Positions 27,087-35,651 of a stretch of 64,000 nt of DNA are shown here, one piece after another. The DNA comes from JBBSAT01 sp046351235 (GTDB lineage Bacteria > Myxococcota_A > Polyangia > Polyangiales > Sandaracinaceae). Both the position numbers and the translations under genes were made by a program. The notes under the pieces are model-generated. The model was not told where the DNA came from and searched no databases. It saw only the letters and a list, made by a program, of their open reading frames with translations. The DNA lies in contig JAXLYV010000005.1 in the NCBI GenBank assembly GCA_046351235.1, positions 1-64,000 of the forward strand, written 5' to 3'. Positions within the stretch are counted from its first letter, which is position 1. The number at the start of each line of letters is the position of its first letter.

Positions 27087-28058
27087 ATGTCGACCGTGTT
27101 GGTCATCGACGACAGCCCCGCGATCCGGCGGGCGACGACGCTGCTGCTCACGCAGTCTCCGATGGTCGATCGCGTGATCGAGGCCAAGGACGGGCTCGTC
27201 GGGCTGAAGCTGCTCGCGTCGGAGGCGCCGGACCTCGTGCTCTGCGATCTGGAGATGCCGCTCTGCGACGGCGCGCGGTTCCTCGCGCTCAAGGCGACGC
27301 GGACCGACATGACGCACGTCCCCGTGATCATGCTGACGAGCGAGCCCGACCCCGAGCGCAAGGCCGTGCTCTTCGATGCGGGCGCCTCCGACTACGTCAC
27401 CAAGCCTTTTCACGCGCGGGAGCTGCTCGCGCGCGTCGAGTCGCACCTCCGCATCTGCCGCATGCAGGAGGAACTGCGCGAGAAGAACCGCCACCTCGAG
27501 GAGCTCTCGGTCACCGATCCGCTGACGGGCCTCGGCAATCGGCGCGCGTTCGACACCGCGCTCGCGCGGGAGGTGGCGCGCGCCGTGCGCTACGACCTCG
27601 CGCTCACGCTCGTGATGATCGACCTCGATCACTTCAAGCGCGTCAACGACGAGCACGGGCATCTCGCCGGCGATCGCGTGCTCGCCGGCGTGGGCGCGGT
27701 CGTGCGCAAGATGCTGCGCGGCACCGACATCCCTGCGCGTTACGGCGGCGAGGAGATCGCGATCCTGCTTCCTCACACGGGGATCCCCCCCGCGGCGACG
27801 CTCGGTGAGCGCCTGCGCGCGGCCATCGGTGCGGCGAGCTTCGAGGGAACCACCGCGCGCGTCACGGCCAGCGTGGGGCTCGCACAGATCGGCGATCTGA
27901 CCGAGAAGACGGGCGTCGCGCTCGTCGGGGCCGCCGATGCGGCGGTGTACGCAGCCAAGGCCGCTGGCCGCGATCGCGTGCTCGTCCTCGGACGGCCGCC
28001 GAGCGGCGTGCTGAGCCGCGCCGACATCCCGCTGCCGGCCCGCACGAAGACGCCGTGA
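27087..28058 (+). CDS. REC-GGDEF response regulator (diguanylate cyclase)
   Basis: A 323-residue protein with a receiver domain (residues 1-125; VLVIDDSPAIRR acidic pair, phospho-acceptor in LVLCDLEMPLCDG, VTKPF lysine) followed by a helical linker and a GGDEF domain (about 150-305). DPLTGLGNRRAFD and the active-site loop RYGGEEIAIL, a GGEEI variant that is accepted in active cyclases, are intact, and RGTD five residues before the loop is a product-inhibition I-site. It should make cyclic di-GMP when phosphorylated. PleD-type architecture has two receivers; here there is one. GAGGATCACG precedes the ATG at 27087. No kinase gene is adjacent. Confidence 0.92.
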   Translation: MSTVLVIDDSPAIRRATTLLLTQSPMVDRVIEAKDGLVGLKLLASEAPDLVLCDLEMPLCDGARFLALKATRTDMTHVPVIMLTSEPDPERKAVLFDAGASDYVTKPFHARELLARVESHLRICRMQEELREKNRHLEELSVTDPLTGLGNRRAFDTALAREVARAVRYDLALTLVMIDLDHFKRVNDEHGHLAGDRVLAGVGAVVRKMLRGTDIPARYGGEEIAILLPHTGIPPAATLGERLRAAIGAASFEGTTARVTASVGLAQIGDLTEKTGVALVGAADAAVYAAKAAGRDRVLVLGRPPSGVLSRADIPLPARTKTP

Positions 28059-28080
28059 TCCGCGGGACGGGCGCTCGGCC

Positions 28081-28872
28081 TCAGGTCGTCTTCACGCGGG
28101 CGAGCGCCCAGGCGAGCAAGCCCGGCGCGTAGCGACGCAGATAGATCCCTGCGACCTCGGCGCGCCCGACGTAGGCCTCGCGGGCCTCGCGCTCCATCGC
28201 GCGCGCGATGCTGCGCGCGCAGTCTTCGGGCGCGATGCCGCCCTCGACCGCCGTGTGATCGGCCGCATTTCCGCCCGCGACGGCGATCGCCTTCTTCGCG
28301 ATCTCGGTGCGCACGAAGCCGGGACAGATCATCGTCACGGCGATCCCGCTCGGGCGTACCTCGGCGCGCAGGCCCTCGAAGAAGCCGTGGAGCGCGTGCT
28401 TGCTCGCCGCGTACGTGGTGCGGTAGGGCGTGCCGACGTAGCCCGTCACGCTCGAGACCACGACGAAGTGGCCGCGCTTGCGCTCGATCATCGACGGAAG
28501 GAGGGCCTTCGTCAGCGCGACGACGCCGAAGTAGTTGATCTCCATGACGCGCCGGTCGGCGGCGAGAGGCGTGTCCTTGGCGAGCGAGCGCTGCCCGACG
28601 CCGGCGTTGTGCACCATCACGTCGATCGGCCCGGCCAGCGCGATCGCGGCCGCGACGTTCTTCTCGGCGGCGTCCGTTTCGGCGACGTCGACGGGCAGCA
28701 CGTGCACGCGCTCGGGGCGCGCGCAGCGGGCGCGCACGCGATCGAGCTCCTCGCGCCGCCGCGCCGAGAGCACGAGCGTGACGCCCTCGCGCTGCGAGAG
28801 CTCGAGGGCGAGCGCCTCGCCGATGCCGGCGCTGGCGCCGGTGATCCAGATCGTCTTGCCTCGGAGCGACAT
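28081..28872 (-). CDS. SDR-family oxidoreductase
   Basis: A 263-residue short-chain dehydrogenase. TIWITGASAGIGEALALELS is the TGxxxGxG motif; VMVHNAGVGQ replaces the usual NNAG with HNAG; the catalytic serine lies in VVVSSVTGYVG and the Tyr-Lys pair in YAASKHALHGF. PGFVRTEI is the typical post-catalytic loop. The C-terminal segment GIYLRRYAPGLLAWALARVK is hydrophobic and could associate with membrane, as in DltE/classical-C SDRs. The ATG at 28872 is preferred over 28908. It is convergent with the REC-GGDEF gene (22 bp). Substrate is unknown. Confidence 0.88.
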   Translation of the reverse strand: MSLRGKTIWITGASAGIGEALALELSQREGVTLVLSARRREELDRVRARCARPERVHVLPVDVAETDAAEKNVAAAIALAGPIDVMVHNAGVGQRSLAKDTPLAADRRVMEINYFGVVALTKALLPSMIERKRGHFVVVSSVTGYVGTPYRTTYAASKHALHGFFEGLRAEVRPSGIAVTMICPGFVRTEIAKKAIAVAGGNAADHTAVEGGIAPEDCARSIARAMEREAREAYVGRAEVAGIYLRRYAPGLLAWALARVKTT

Positions 28873-29011
28873 GCGGCCGGGTGTGTCCCGTCGAAGGGCC
28901 GCCGGCAACCGGCCGGGGCGCCTCTCGCGTCCGTCGGCCCGCTCCTCGACCGCGAGCGCGCCGCAGACCTCGACACTCCTCGCCCAGGACTCGTGAGCGC
29001 GCGCGGCGCGA

Positions 29012-29617
29012 TCACCTCGGGCTCCTCGGCTCGAGCGCCTCGTCGACGAGCCCGGGCGGCTCGCGGAGCGCGCGACCGTCGACGCGGCTGTAGCAGGGGC
29101 GGGCGACGAAGCGGCCGCCGACGCAGCTCTGCTCGCTGTCGGCGAAGCACGCGCGCAGGCGCCCTTCGATCGCCGTCGCGCTCGCGCGGGTGATCTCCAC
29201 CTCGGCGCGGGCGCGATGCACTTCCGCCCAGTCGGGCTCGGCGCCGTGGCGGCCCACGAAGCGCTCGTAGTGCGCGGTCAAAGGAGAGCTCGGCTCGTCG
29301 GTCTGCGCGTAGCGGCCGCGCGCGAGCGTGGTGACGCCCGGGAAGCGCAGCCACACGCGCGTCCCCGAGCGCGGCAGCGCGAGCCCGCAGCGCTCGATCG
29401 CCGCATCGGCGAGCCAGAGATCGATGCGCGGGACGGCGCCGTCGCGCGCGCGGAAGCGCACGTCGAGCGCCGCGAACGCCTCGCCGGCGATCGTTCCTTC
29501 CACCCGGTCGGTCGTGGCCTGGTCGAGCGACGCCGCCGCCGCGTCGGGCATCGCGGGCGGCGGCGGGGGCGCCTCGCACGCCGCGAGAAGGAGCACGAGC
29601 GCGCCCGCGTGCCTCAC
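29012..29617 (-). CDS. Lipoprotein of the NrfD-type electron-transfer operon
   Basis: A 201-residue lipoprotein. From the GTG at 29617 it reads MRHAGALVLLLAACEAP: a short signal peptide with lipobox LAAC. The mature part begins with Pro/Ala-rich sequence and then a single globular domain with IDLWLADAAIERCGLALPR and RLRACFADSEQSCVGGRF; the cysteines may form disulfides. No haem or iron-sulfur motif is present. The GTG overlaps the stop of the NrfD gene in a GTGA, so it is the last, translationally coupled gene of the operon and probably assists or anchors the complex outside the membrane. Family unknown. Confidence 0.75.
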   Translation of the reverse strand: MRHAGALVLLLAACEAPPPPPAMPDAAAASLDQATTDRVEGTIAGEAFAALDVRFRARDGAVPRIDLWLADAAIERCGLALPRSGTRVWLRFPGVTTLARGRYAQTDEPSSPLTAHYERFVGRHGAEPDWAEVHRARAEVEITRASATAIEGRLRACFADSEQSCVGGRFVARPCYSRVDGRALREPPGLVDEALEPRSPR

Positions 29618-30909
29618 GGCTTCTCTCCCTGCGGGTCGACACCCACGGGCACGCCCACGGGCGCGCGCGGCAGCATGCTCGAGGTCGGCACGAGCGGGGG
29701 CGTTCCCGCGGCGCGCAGGGACCCGTCCTCGATGCGCGCCATCACGCGCGCCATCAGCGTGAAGGCGAGCGCGCCGAAGCACCAGATGCCGAGGCAGACC
29801 ATCAGCTCGACGCGCGAGGGCTGGTACTCGGTGATCTCGCCGAGCGGCGAGGGCACGAACCCGGGCACCACCAGCGCCATGCCCTTCTCGATCCACACGC
29901 CCACGATCCCGGCGACGCACGCCAGCTCGAGCACGTACGGGCGCCGCTTCAGCGGCGAGAGCAGCACGCCCGCGGTCGTGGCCATGATGGCGATCGAGGC
30001 CCACACCCAGGCGCGCACGGCGTCGTGCCCCTCGAGCCCGAAGAGCAGGTAGCGCATCGACTCGGCGTGGCGCGAGCCGCTCCAGAGCTCGGTGAAGACC
30101 TCGGCGCCGAACAAGAACAGGTCGACGAGCAGCGTGGTCGTCATCACGCGCCGCAGGACGAAGAAGACCTCTTCGTCCACCGGCACGCCGAGCCCGCGCT
30201 GCAGCGAGCGGAGCGCGATCACGAGGATCGCCGGCTCGCACACCGCGGCCGACACCATGAAGCGAGCCGCCACGATCGCCGAGTTCCAGAACGGTCGCGC
30301 GCCGAGCCACGTGTAGAGGAACGCCGTGACGGTGTGGATGCTGATCGCCCACACCATGCTCACGAAGAGCATCGGCACGTAGCTCGGCGGCCGCTTCTGC
30401 TGCCGGTAGCGCGCCGACATCGCGAGCCCGACGAGCACGACGTTGATCCCCAGATAGCCGCTGAGCACCACGACGTCCCAGCTGAGGATCGACGCCGGGA
30501 AGTTCAGCGAGCCGAGCCAGGGCATCAGGTGCCACGACTGCTCGGGCCGGCCGATGTCGACCACCACGAAGAGCAGGCACATCATCACGGCCGAGAGCGC
30601 GACGGCCTCGCCCACGAACACGATGCGCTTGAACGATGCGAGCCGGAACCCGTAGCCGGGCAGCACGACCATCAAGAGCGCCGAGGCGACGCCCACGAGG
30701 AACGTGAAGTTCGCGATGTACGCGCCCCAGCTGATCTGGTCGGTCATCGTCGTCGCGTAGAGGCCGTCGATCATCTGCTGGCGGTAGCCGAGCGTCCCGA
30801 TCAGGCACCCCGTCGCGAGCGCGAGCACCCACGCGCGATAGGCCCAGCCCTCGCCCGCGATCTCGCGGAGCGCGGCGGACACGAACCCGGGCTGTCGCGG
30901 CTCGCTCAT
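29614..30909 (-). CDS. NrfD/PsrC-family quinol-interacting membrane subunit
   Basis: A 431-residue inner-membrane protein with about ten hydrophobic helices. WGAYIANFTFLVGVASALLM near the N-terminus, LSWDVVVLSGYLGINVVL and SIHTVTAFLYTWLGARPFW match NrfD/DsrP-type subunits, which exchange electrons or protons with the quinone pool and bind no cofactor. The C-terminus is a Pro-rich cytoplasmic or periplasmic tail of ~50 residues. It follows the ferredoxin subunit by 4 bp and overlaps the lipoprotein gene by 4 bp. Together with the cytochrome and ferredoxin subunits the set resembles NrfBCD or DsrJOP; whether it oxidises or reduces quinol is not decidable here. Confidence 0.88.
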   Translation of the reverse strand: MSEPRQPGFVSAALREIAGEGWAYRAWVLALATGCLIGTLGYRQQMIDGLYATTMTDQISWGAYIANFTFLVGVASALLMVVLPGYGFRLASFKRIVFVGEAVALSAVMMCLLFVVVDIGRPEQSWHLMPWLGSLNFPASILSWDVVVLSGYLGINVVLVGLAMSARYRQQKRPPSYVPMLFVSMVWAISIHTVTAFLYTWLGARPFWNSAIVAARFMVSAAVCEPAILVIALRSLQRGLGVPVDEEVFFVLRRVMTTTLLVDLFLFGAEVFTELWSGSRHAESMRYLLFGLEGHDAVRAWVWASIAIMATTAGVLLSPLKRRPYVLELACVAGIVGVWIEKGMALVVPGFVPSPLGEITEYQPSRVELMVCLGIWCFGALAFTLMARVMARIEDGSLRAAGTPPLVPTSSMLPRAPVGVPVGVDPQGEKP

Positions 30910-30913
30910 CGCT

Positions 30914-32062
30914 TCACTCGAAGAAGTAGAAGAAGCGCGGCATCGTCCCGAGCTCCTCGCGCAGGACGTAGACGCGCTTGGTGTCGAGGATCCGGCGCAC
31001 CTCGCTCGTGGGATCGAGCAGGTTGCCGAAGTGGCGCGCGCCGACGGGGCAGGCCTCCTGGCACGCCGGGAGCTGCCCGCGTCGCGTGCGATGCAGGCAG
31101 AAGTGGCACTTCTCCATCACGCCGCGCGGGCGCACCCGGTTCGAGAGGTAGCTCTGATCGGGGTTGATCTCGCTCGGCGCGATCGAGGGCTCGGCGAAGT
31201 TGAAGTGGCGCGCGCCGTACGGGCAGGCCGCCTCGCAGTAGCGGCAGCCGATGCACCAGTCGTAGTCGATGACGACGATGCCATCGCGCTCGCGCCAGGT
31301 GGCGTCGACCGGGCAGGCTCGCACGCAGGGCGGGTTCGCGCACTGCTGGCAGGACACGGGCATGTAGACCTTGCCGGGCCGCGGCACGGGGCCGTCGTAG
31401 CTCTCGGCGTCGGAGCTCGGCTCGAAGGTCCCGGCCTCCAGCTCGAGCACGTGGATGTAGTGGATCTGCGGATCGCGCGACGTGTTGTTCTCGACGGCGC
31501 ACGCGTGCTCGCACTGCCGGCATCCCGTGCATGCGCTGAGGTTCAGCGCATAGGCGAACTCGACGCCGTCGAGCGGCGCCGGGTCGGACATCGAGACGGC
31601 GATGCCGCGCTCGGCGAGCACGCGCTCCTCGAGCTGGTGCATCAGGCGCGTGCGCTCTTCGTCGTCGAGGCGGCGATAGTGCTGCCGGAAGAAGCTCTCC
31701 CAGTTCAGTGACGTCGCGCCGCTCGCGGTGACGGCTGCCGCGCTCGCGCCGATCGTGCCCAGCGCTCCGAGGAACGCACGGCGCCCGACCTGCGCTTGCG
31801 CCATGCCCGCGGCGAGCGCCGGGTCCGCCGTGCGCGGTGCCGCTTGCCCCGCGATCGGGAGGTGACGTTTCGTGCGCTCTTCGGCGCGCGCGGAGGTCGC
31901 GGCCTCGTCCGCGCTCGGCGCGGAGGTCGCGGCCTCGTCCGGTGTCACCACCGGCACGTCGTCGCTCTCGGCGCGCGGCTCCGCGCGGGGCCCGGAGGTC
32001 GCAGCCTCGTCGGGCGGCGTCGCCACCGGCGCGTCGTCGCCTTCGTCGCGCGGCTCGCTCAC
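30914..32062 (-). CDS. Tat-exported 4x[4Fe-4S] ferredoxin subunit (NrfC/DsrO type) with repeat-rich N-terminus
   Basis: A 382-residue electron-transfer subunit. Four [4Fe-4S] sites are visible: CTGCRQCEHAC, CQQCANPPCVRACP, CIGCRYCEAACP, and CHFC followed by 11 residues and CQEACP. A twin-arginine signal, GRRAFLGALGTIGASAAAV, starts at residue 93, far inside the protein. The first ~90 residues are acidic/Ala-rich with three DEAATS repeats. The GTG at 32062 overlaps the cytochrome stop in a GTGA, supporting translation from there; an internal ATG at 31804 would give a normal Tat signal (MAQAQVGRRAFLG) but lacks a ribosome-binding site. It should pass electrons between the cytochrome and the NrfD quinone subunit. 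Confidence 0.85.
   Translation of the reverse strand: MSEPRDEGDDAPVATPPDEAATSGPRAEPRAESDDVPVVTPDEAATSAPSADEAATSARAEERTKRHLPIAGQAAPRTADPALAAGMAQAQVGRRAFLGALGTIGASAAAVTASGATSLNWESFFRQHYRRLDDEERTRLMHQLEERVLAERGIAVSMSDPAPLDGVEFAYALNLSACTGCRQCEHACAVENNTSRDPQIHYIHVLELEAGTFEPSSDAESYDGPVPRPGKVYMPVSCQQCANPPCVRACPVDATWRERDGIVVIDYDWCIGCRYCEAACPYGARHFNFAEPSIAPSEINPDQSYLSNRVRPRGVMEKCHFCLHRTRRGQLPACQEACPVGARHFGNLLDPTSEVRRILDTKRVYVLREELGTMPRFFYFFE
31891..32012 (-). repeat. Three 20-bp repeats encoding DEAATSxP
   Basis: CGGAGGTCGCGGCCTCGTCC occurs at 31891-31910 and 31921-31940 (30-bp period) and, with one or two changes, at 31993-32012. On the coding strand the copies give DEAATS motifs in the N-terminal extension of the ferredoxin subunit. 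Confidence 0.8.
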
Positions 32063-32616
32063 AGCTCGCCGTCCTCTCCGATGCGCGGATCGGGCAAGGG
32101 CCCGGGCAGCGCCTCGAGCTGGATGCGCTCGGGCTGCGCGTGCGGATCGTGGCAAGCCGTGCAGAGGCGCTGCTGCACGGTGCCGCGCCAGTTGCCGACG
32201 GTCCCTCCGTGTAGGCCGAGCTCCCAGTCGCGATGGCGCTCGCCGTGGCACTGCGCGCAGAGCTCGTCCGACGCGTCGAACGAGATGGACCGCTGCCCGT
32301 CGAGCGAGATCAGGTGGTCGGGCTGCGCGAGATCGTGGCAGTCGTCGCACCAGTGGATTGCCGGCCCGTGGTGGGCCTGCCGGCGCACGTGGAAGAGCGA
32401 GAGCGCGCGCGGCCTGCGGTCGGGCGTGCGCGCGTCGTGGCATTGTTCACCACACGGATACGTCGGTAGATGCGGCGTCCGCGGGAGCGTCTCCACGGTG
32501 CGCGCCTCGGCCGCGATGCTGCCGGCGTCGGGCTCGCCGTGCGCGGCGCGCTCCGGAGCGCACGCGGCGAGGAGCCACACCGCACAAAACACTCGTGGAA
32601 GAGCGGTTCCTCGCAT
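32059..32616 (-). CDS. Multihaem cytochrome c lipoprotein
   Basis: A 185-residue periplasmic cytochrome, first gene of the electron-transfer operon. MRGTALPRVFCAVWLLAAC is a signal peptide with lipobox LAAC. Three CxxCH haem c motifs are present (CDDCH, CAQCH, CTACH) and a fourth site reads CGEQCH, a C-x3-C-H spacing. Additional histidines (HVRRQAHHGPAIHW, HLISL) can serve as distal ligands. The C-terminus is acidic and ends GEDGEL. It is expected to hand electrons to or from the ferredoxin subunit, whose GTG start overlaps its stop. No nitrite reductase or other terminal oxidoreductase is in the window. Confidence 0.87.
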   Translation of the reverse strand: MRGTALPRVFCAVWLLAACAPERAAHGEPDAGSIAAEARTVETLPRTPHLPTYPCGEQCHDARTPDRRPRALSLFHVRRQAHHGPAIHWCDDCHDLAQPDHLISLDGQRSISFDASDELCAQCHGERHRDWELGLHGGTVGNWRGTVQQRLCTACHDPHAQPERIQLEALPGPLPDPRIGEDGEL

Positions 32617-32726
32617 CGGCGACGTACGGCCTGCGCGCCCCGCGCACGCTCAGACGGGCTAGGCACCGTTACGTCACGTGCAAGAGCGGGAGGGCGACTC
32701 GCGCCCGCGAGGACGACGGAACGACG

Positions 32727-32756
32727 AAGGCCGACGTCCTCTCGGACATCGGCCTT
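32727..32756 (-). terminator. Hairpin terminator after rplU-rpmA
   Basis: A 13-bp stem (arms 32727-32739 and 32744-32756, one G-U pair on the transcript) with a TCTC/GAGA tetraloop lies 25 bp after the rpmA stop. The following transcript bases are only moderately U-rich. Its place between two operons read in the same direction supports termination. Confidence 0.75.
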
Positions 32757-32781
32757 CCCTCTCGCGCGAGCGAGCTCGCGA

Positions 32782-33069
32782 TCAGCTCGCGGCGGCGACC
32801 GCGAGGCGGGCGTCACCCTTCGGGTAGACGCTGATCCGCTGCTTGTCCTTGCCGACGCGCTCGTACTTCACGATGCCGTCGATGCGCGCCCAGAGCGTGA
32901 AGTCGCTGCCGACGCCCACGTTCGTGCCCGCGTGGAACTTCGAGCCGACCTGGCGGACGAGGATGTTCCCCGCCGACACTTCCTGGCCGCCGTAGATCTT
33001 CACGCCGCGGTACTGCGCGCTGGAGTCGCGCCCGTTGCGCGAAGAGCCCTGTCCCTTTTTGTGAGCCAT
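32782..33069 (-). CDS. rpmA: 50S ribosomal protein bL27
   Basis: A 95-residue ribosomal protein of the large subunit, whose N-terminus reaches the peptidyl-transferase centre. MAHKKGQGSSRNGRDS, then YGGQEVSAGNILVRQVGSKF and GTNVGVGSDFTLWA are textbook bL27. There is no N-terminal extension of the kind cleaved in Firmicutes. It follows rplU by 22 bp, the standard rplU-rpmA order; obgE, often third, is not present here. A strong hairpin terminator follows it. Confidence 0.97.
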   Translation of the reverse strand: MAHKKGQGSSRNGRDSSAQYRGVKIYGGQEVSAGNILVRQVGSKFHAGTNVGVGSDFTLWARIDGIVKYERVGKDKQRISVYPKGDARLAVAAAS

Positions 33070-33091
33070 GTCGTGTGTCTCCTCGGGAAGC

Positions 33092-33400
33092 TCAGCCGGC
33101 CACGCCGGTGATCTGGATCTCGGTGAACGGCTGCCGGTGACCGCGCTTGCGGCGGTAGTTCTTGCGGCGGCGGAACTTGAAGATGATGACCTTCTTGGCG
33201 CGATCCTGGGTCAGGATCTTCGCGGTCACCTTGGCGCCCTTCACGAGGGGCTTGCCGATGGCGACCTTCTCGCCGCCGATCATCAGCACTTCCTCGAAGG
33301 TCACGGTGGCGCCGGCGTCGCCGGGCAGCTTTTCGACGCGGAGCTTGTCGCCCTCGCTCACGCGGTACTGCTTCCCGCCGGTCTTGATCACTGCGTACAT
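33092..33400 (-). CDS. rplU: 50S ribosomal protein bL21
   Basis: A 102-residue large-subunit protein. MYAVIKTGGKQYRVSEGD is the hallmark N-terminus, and FKFRRRKNYRRKRGHRQPFT carries the basic rRNA-binding loop. AGAGGAA lies about 8 bases before the ATG at 33400. The upstream frame is open but unrelated. It is the first gene of the rplU-rpmA operon; its promoter must lie in the 338-bp gap toward the Ser/Thr kinase gene. Confidence 0.97.
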   Translation of the reverse strand: MYAVIKTGGKQYRVSEGDKLRVEKLPGDAGATVTFEEVLMIGGEKVAIGKPLVKGAKVTAKILTQDRAKKVIIFKFRRRKNYRRKRGHRQPFTEIQITGVAG

Positions 33401-33738
33401 ATGGCCGTTCCTCTCGAAGTGCCTCGTCGGAACGCGTCCGCCCGAGGCCGCCATGCTCCGCGACGGGCATGCCGGCGCGAAAAGGGCGCAGAATGTGAAC
33501 CGGGCTCGCCGGGGGGGCAAGGAAAAAGCGAAGGGGCCCCGATCGAGCGCGATACCTCGGCTCGGAGCGCTGGTTTCGTAGCGCAGACCGCGCCTCGCGC
33601 GGGCGCCGACTCGCGAGAAGGGGCTCGGGTCCCTGCGTCCCCGAGAAGGCCTGCGGGCCCACCTCCGAGCTCGGGCGGACACCTCCGGCGCCCGGAAAGG
33701 CGATCACATTTCCGGGTCCCCGTACTAGCCTCTCGCCG
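33401..33738. promoter_or_regulatory. 338-bp divergent intergenic region, rplU / Ser-Thr kinase
   Basis: No gene is supported here. On the rplU strand a short run TTGCCC followed about 18 bp later by ACATTCT is a weak candidate promoter. The length would allow an rplU leader, but I could not draw a convincing conserved leader structure. The kinase start lacks a clear Shine-Dalgarno. Confidence 0.35.
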
Positions 33739-35400
<1,662 letters not shown>

Positions 35401-35651
35401 CGGGAACGAGCGAGCACGGAGGGCACGCTCCGAACGGAGGGGCGGCCGACGGTTCGGCTCGGCCCTCTCGGCCACGCCGGTGATCCAGGCGGCGTAAGTC
35501 GATTCACCGTCGGCGCGTCACTCGGCTGACGAGCGACCTCGCGGGCCGCAACTCGGCCTGGAAAGATCGCGGGAATGGGCTACCTCTCGCGCTTGCACGA
35601 AAGTTGCCGCGCACGATGACCGCGGCCGATTTCGGCGCTCAAGGAGCCAAC

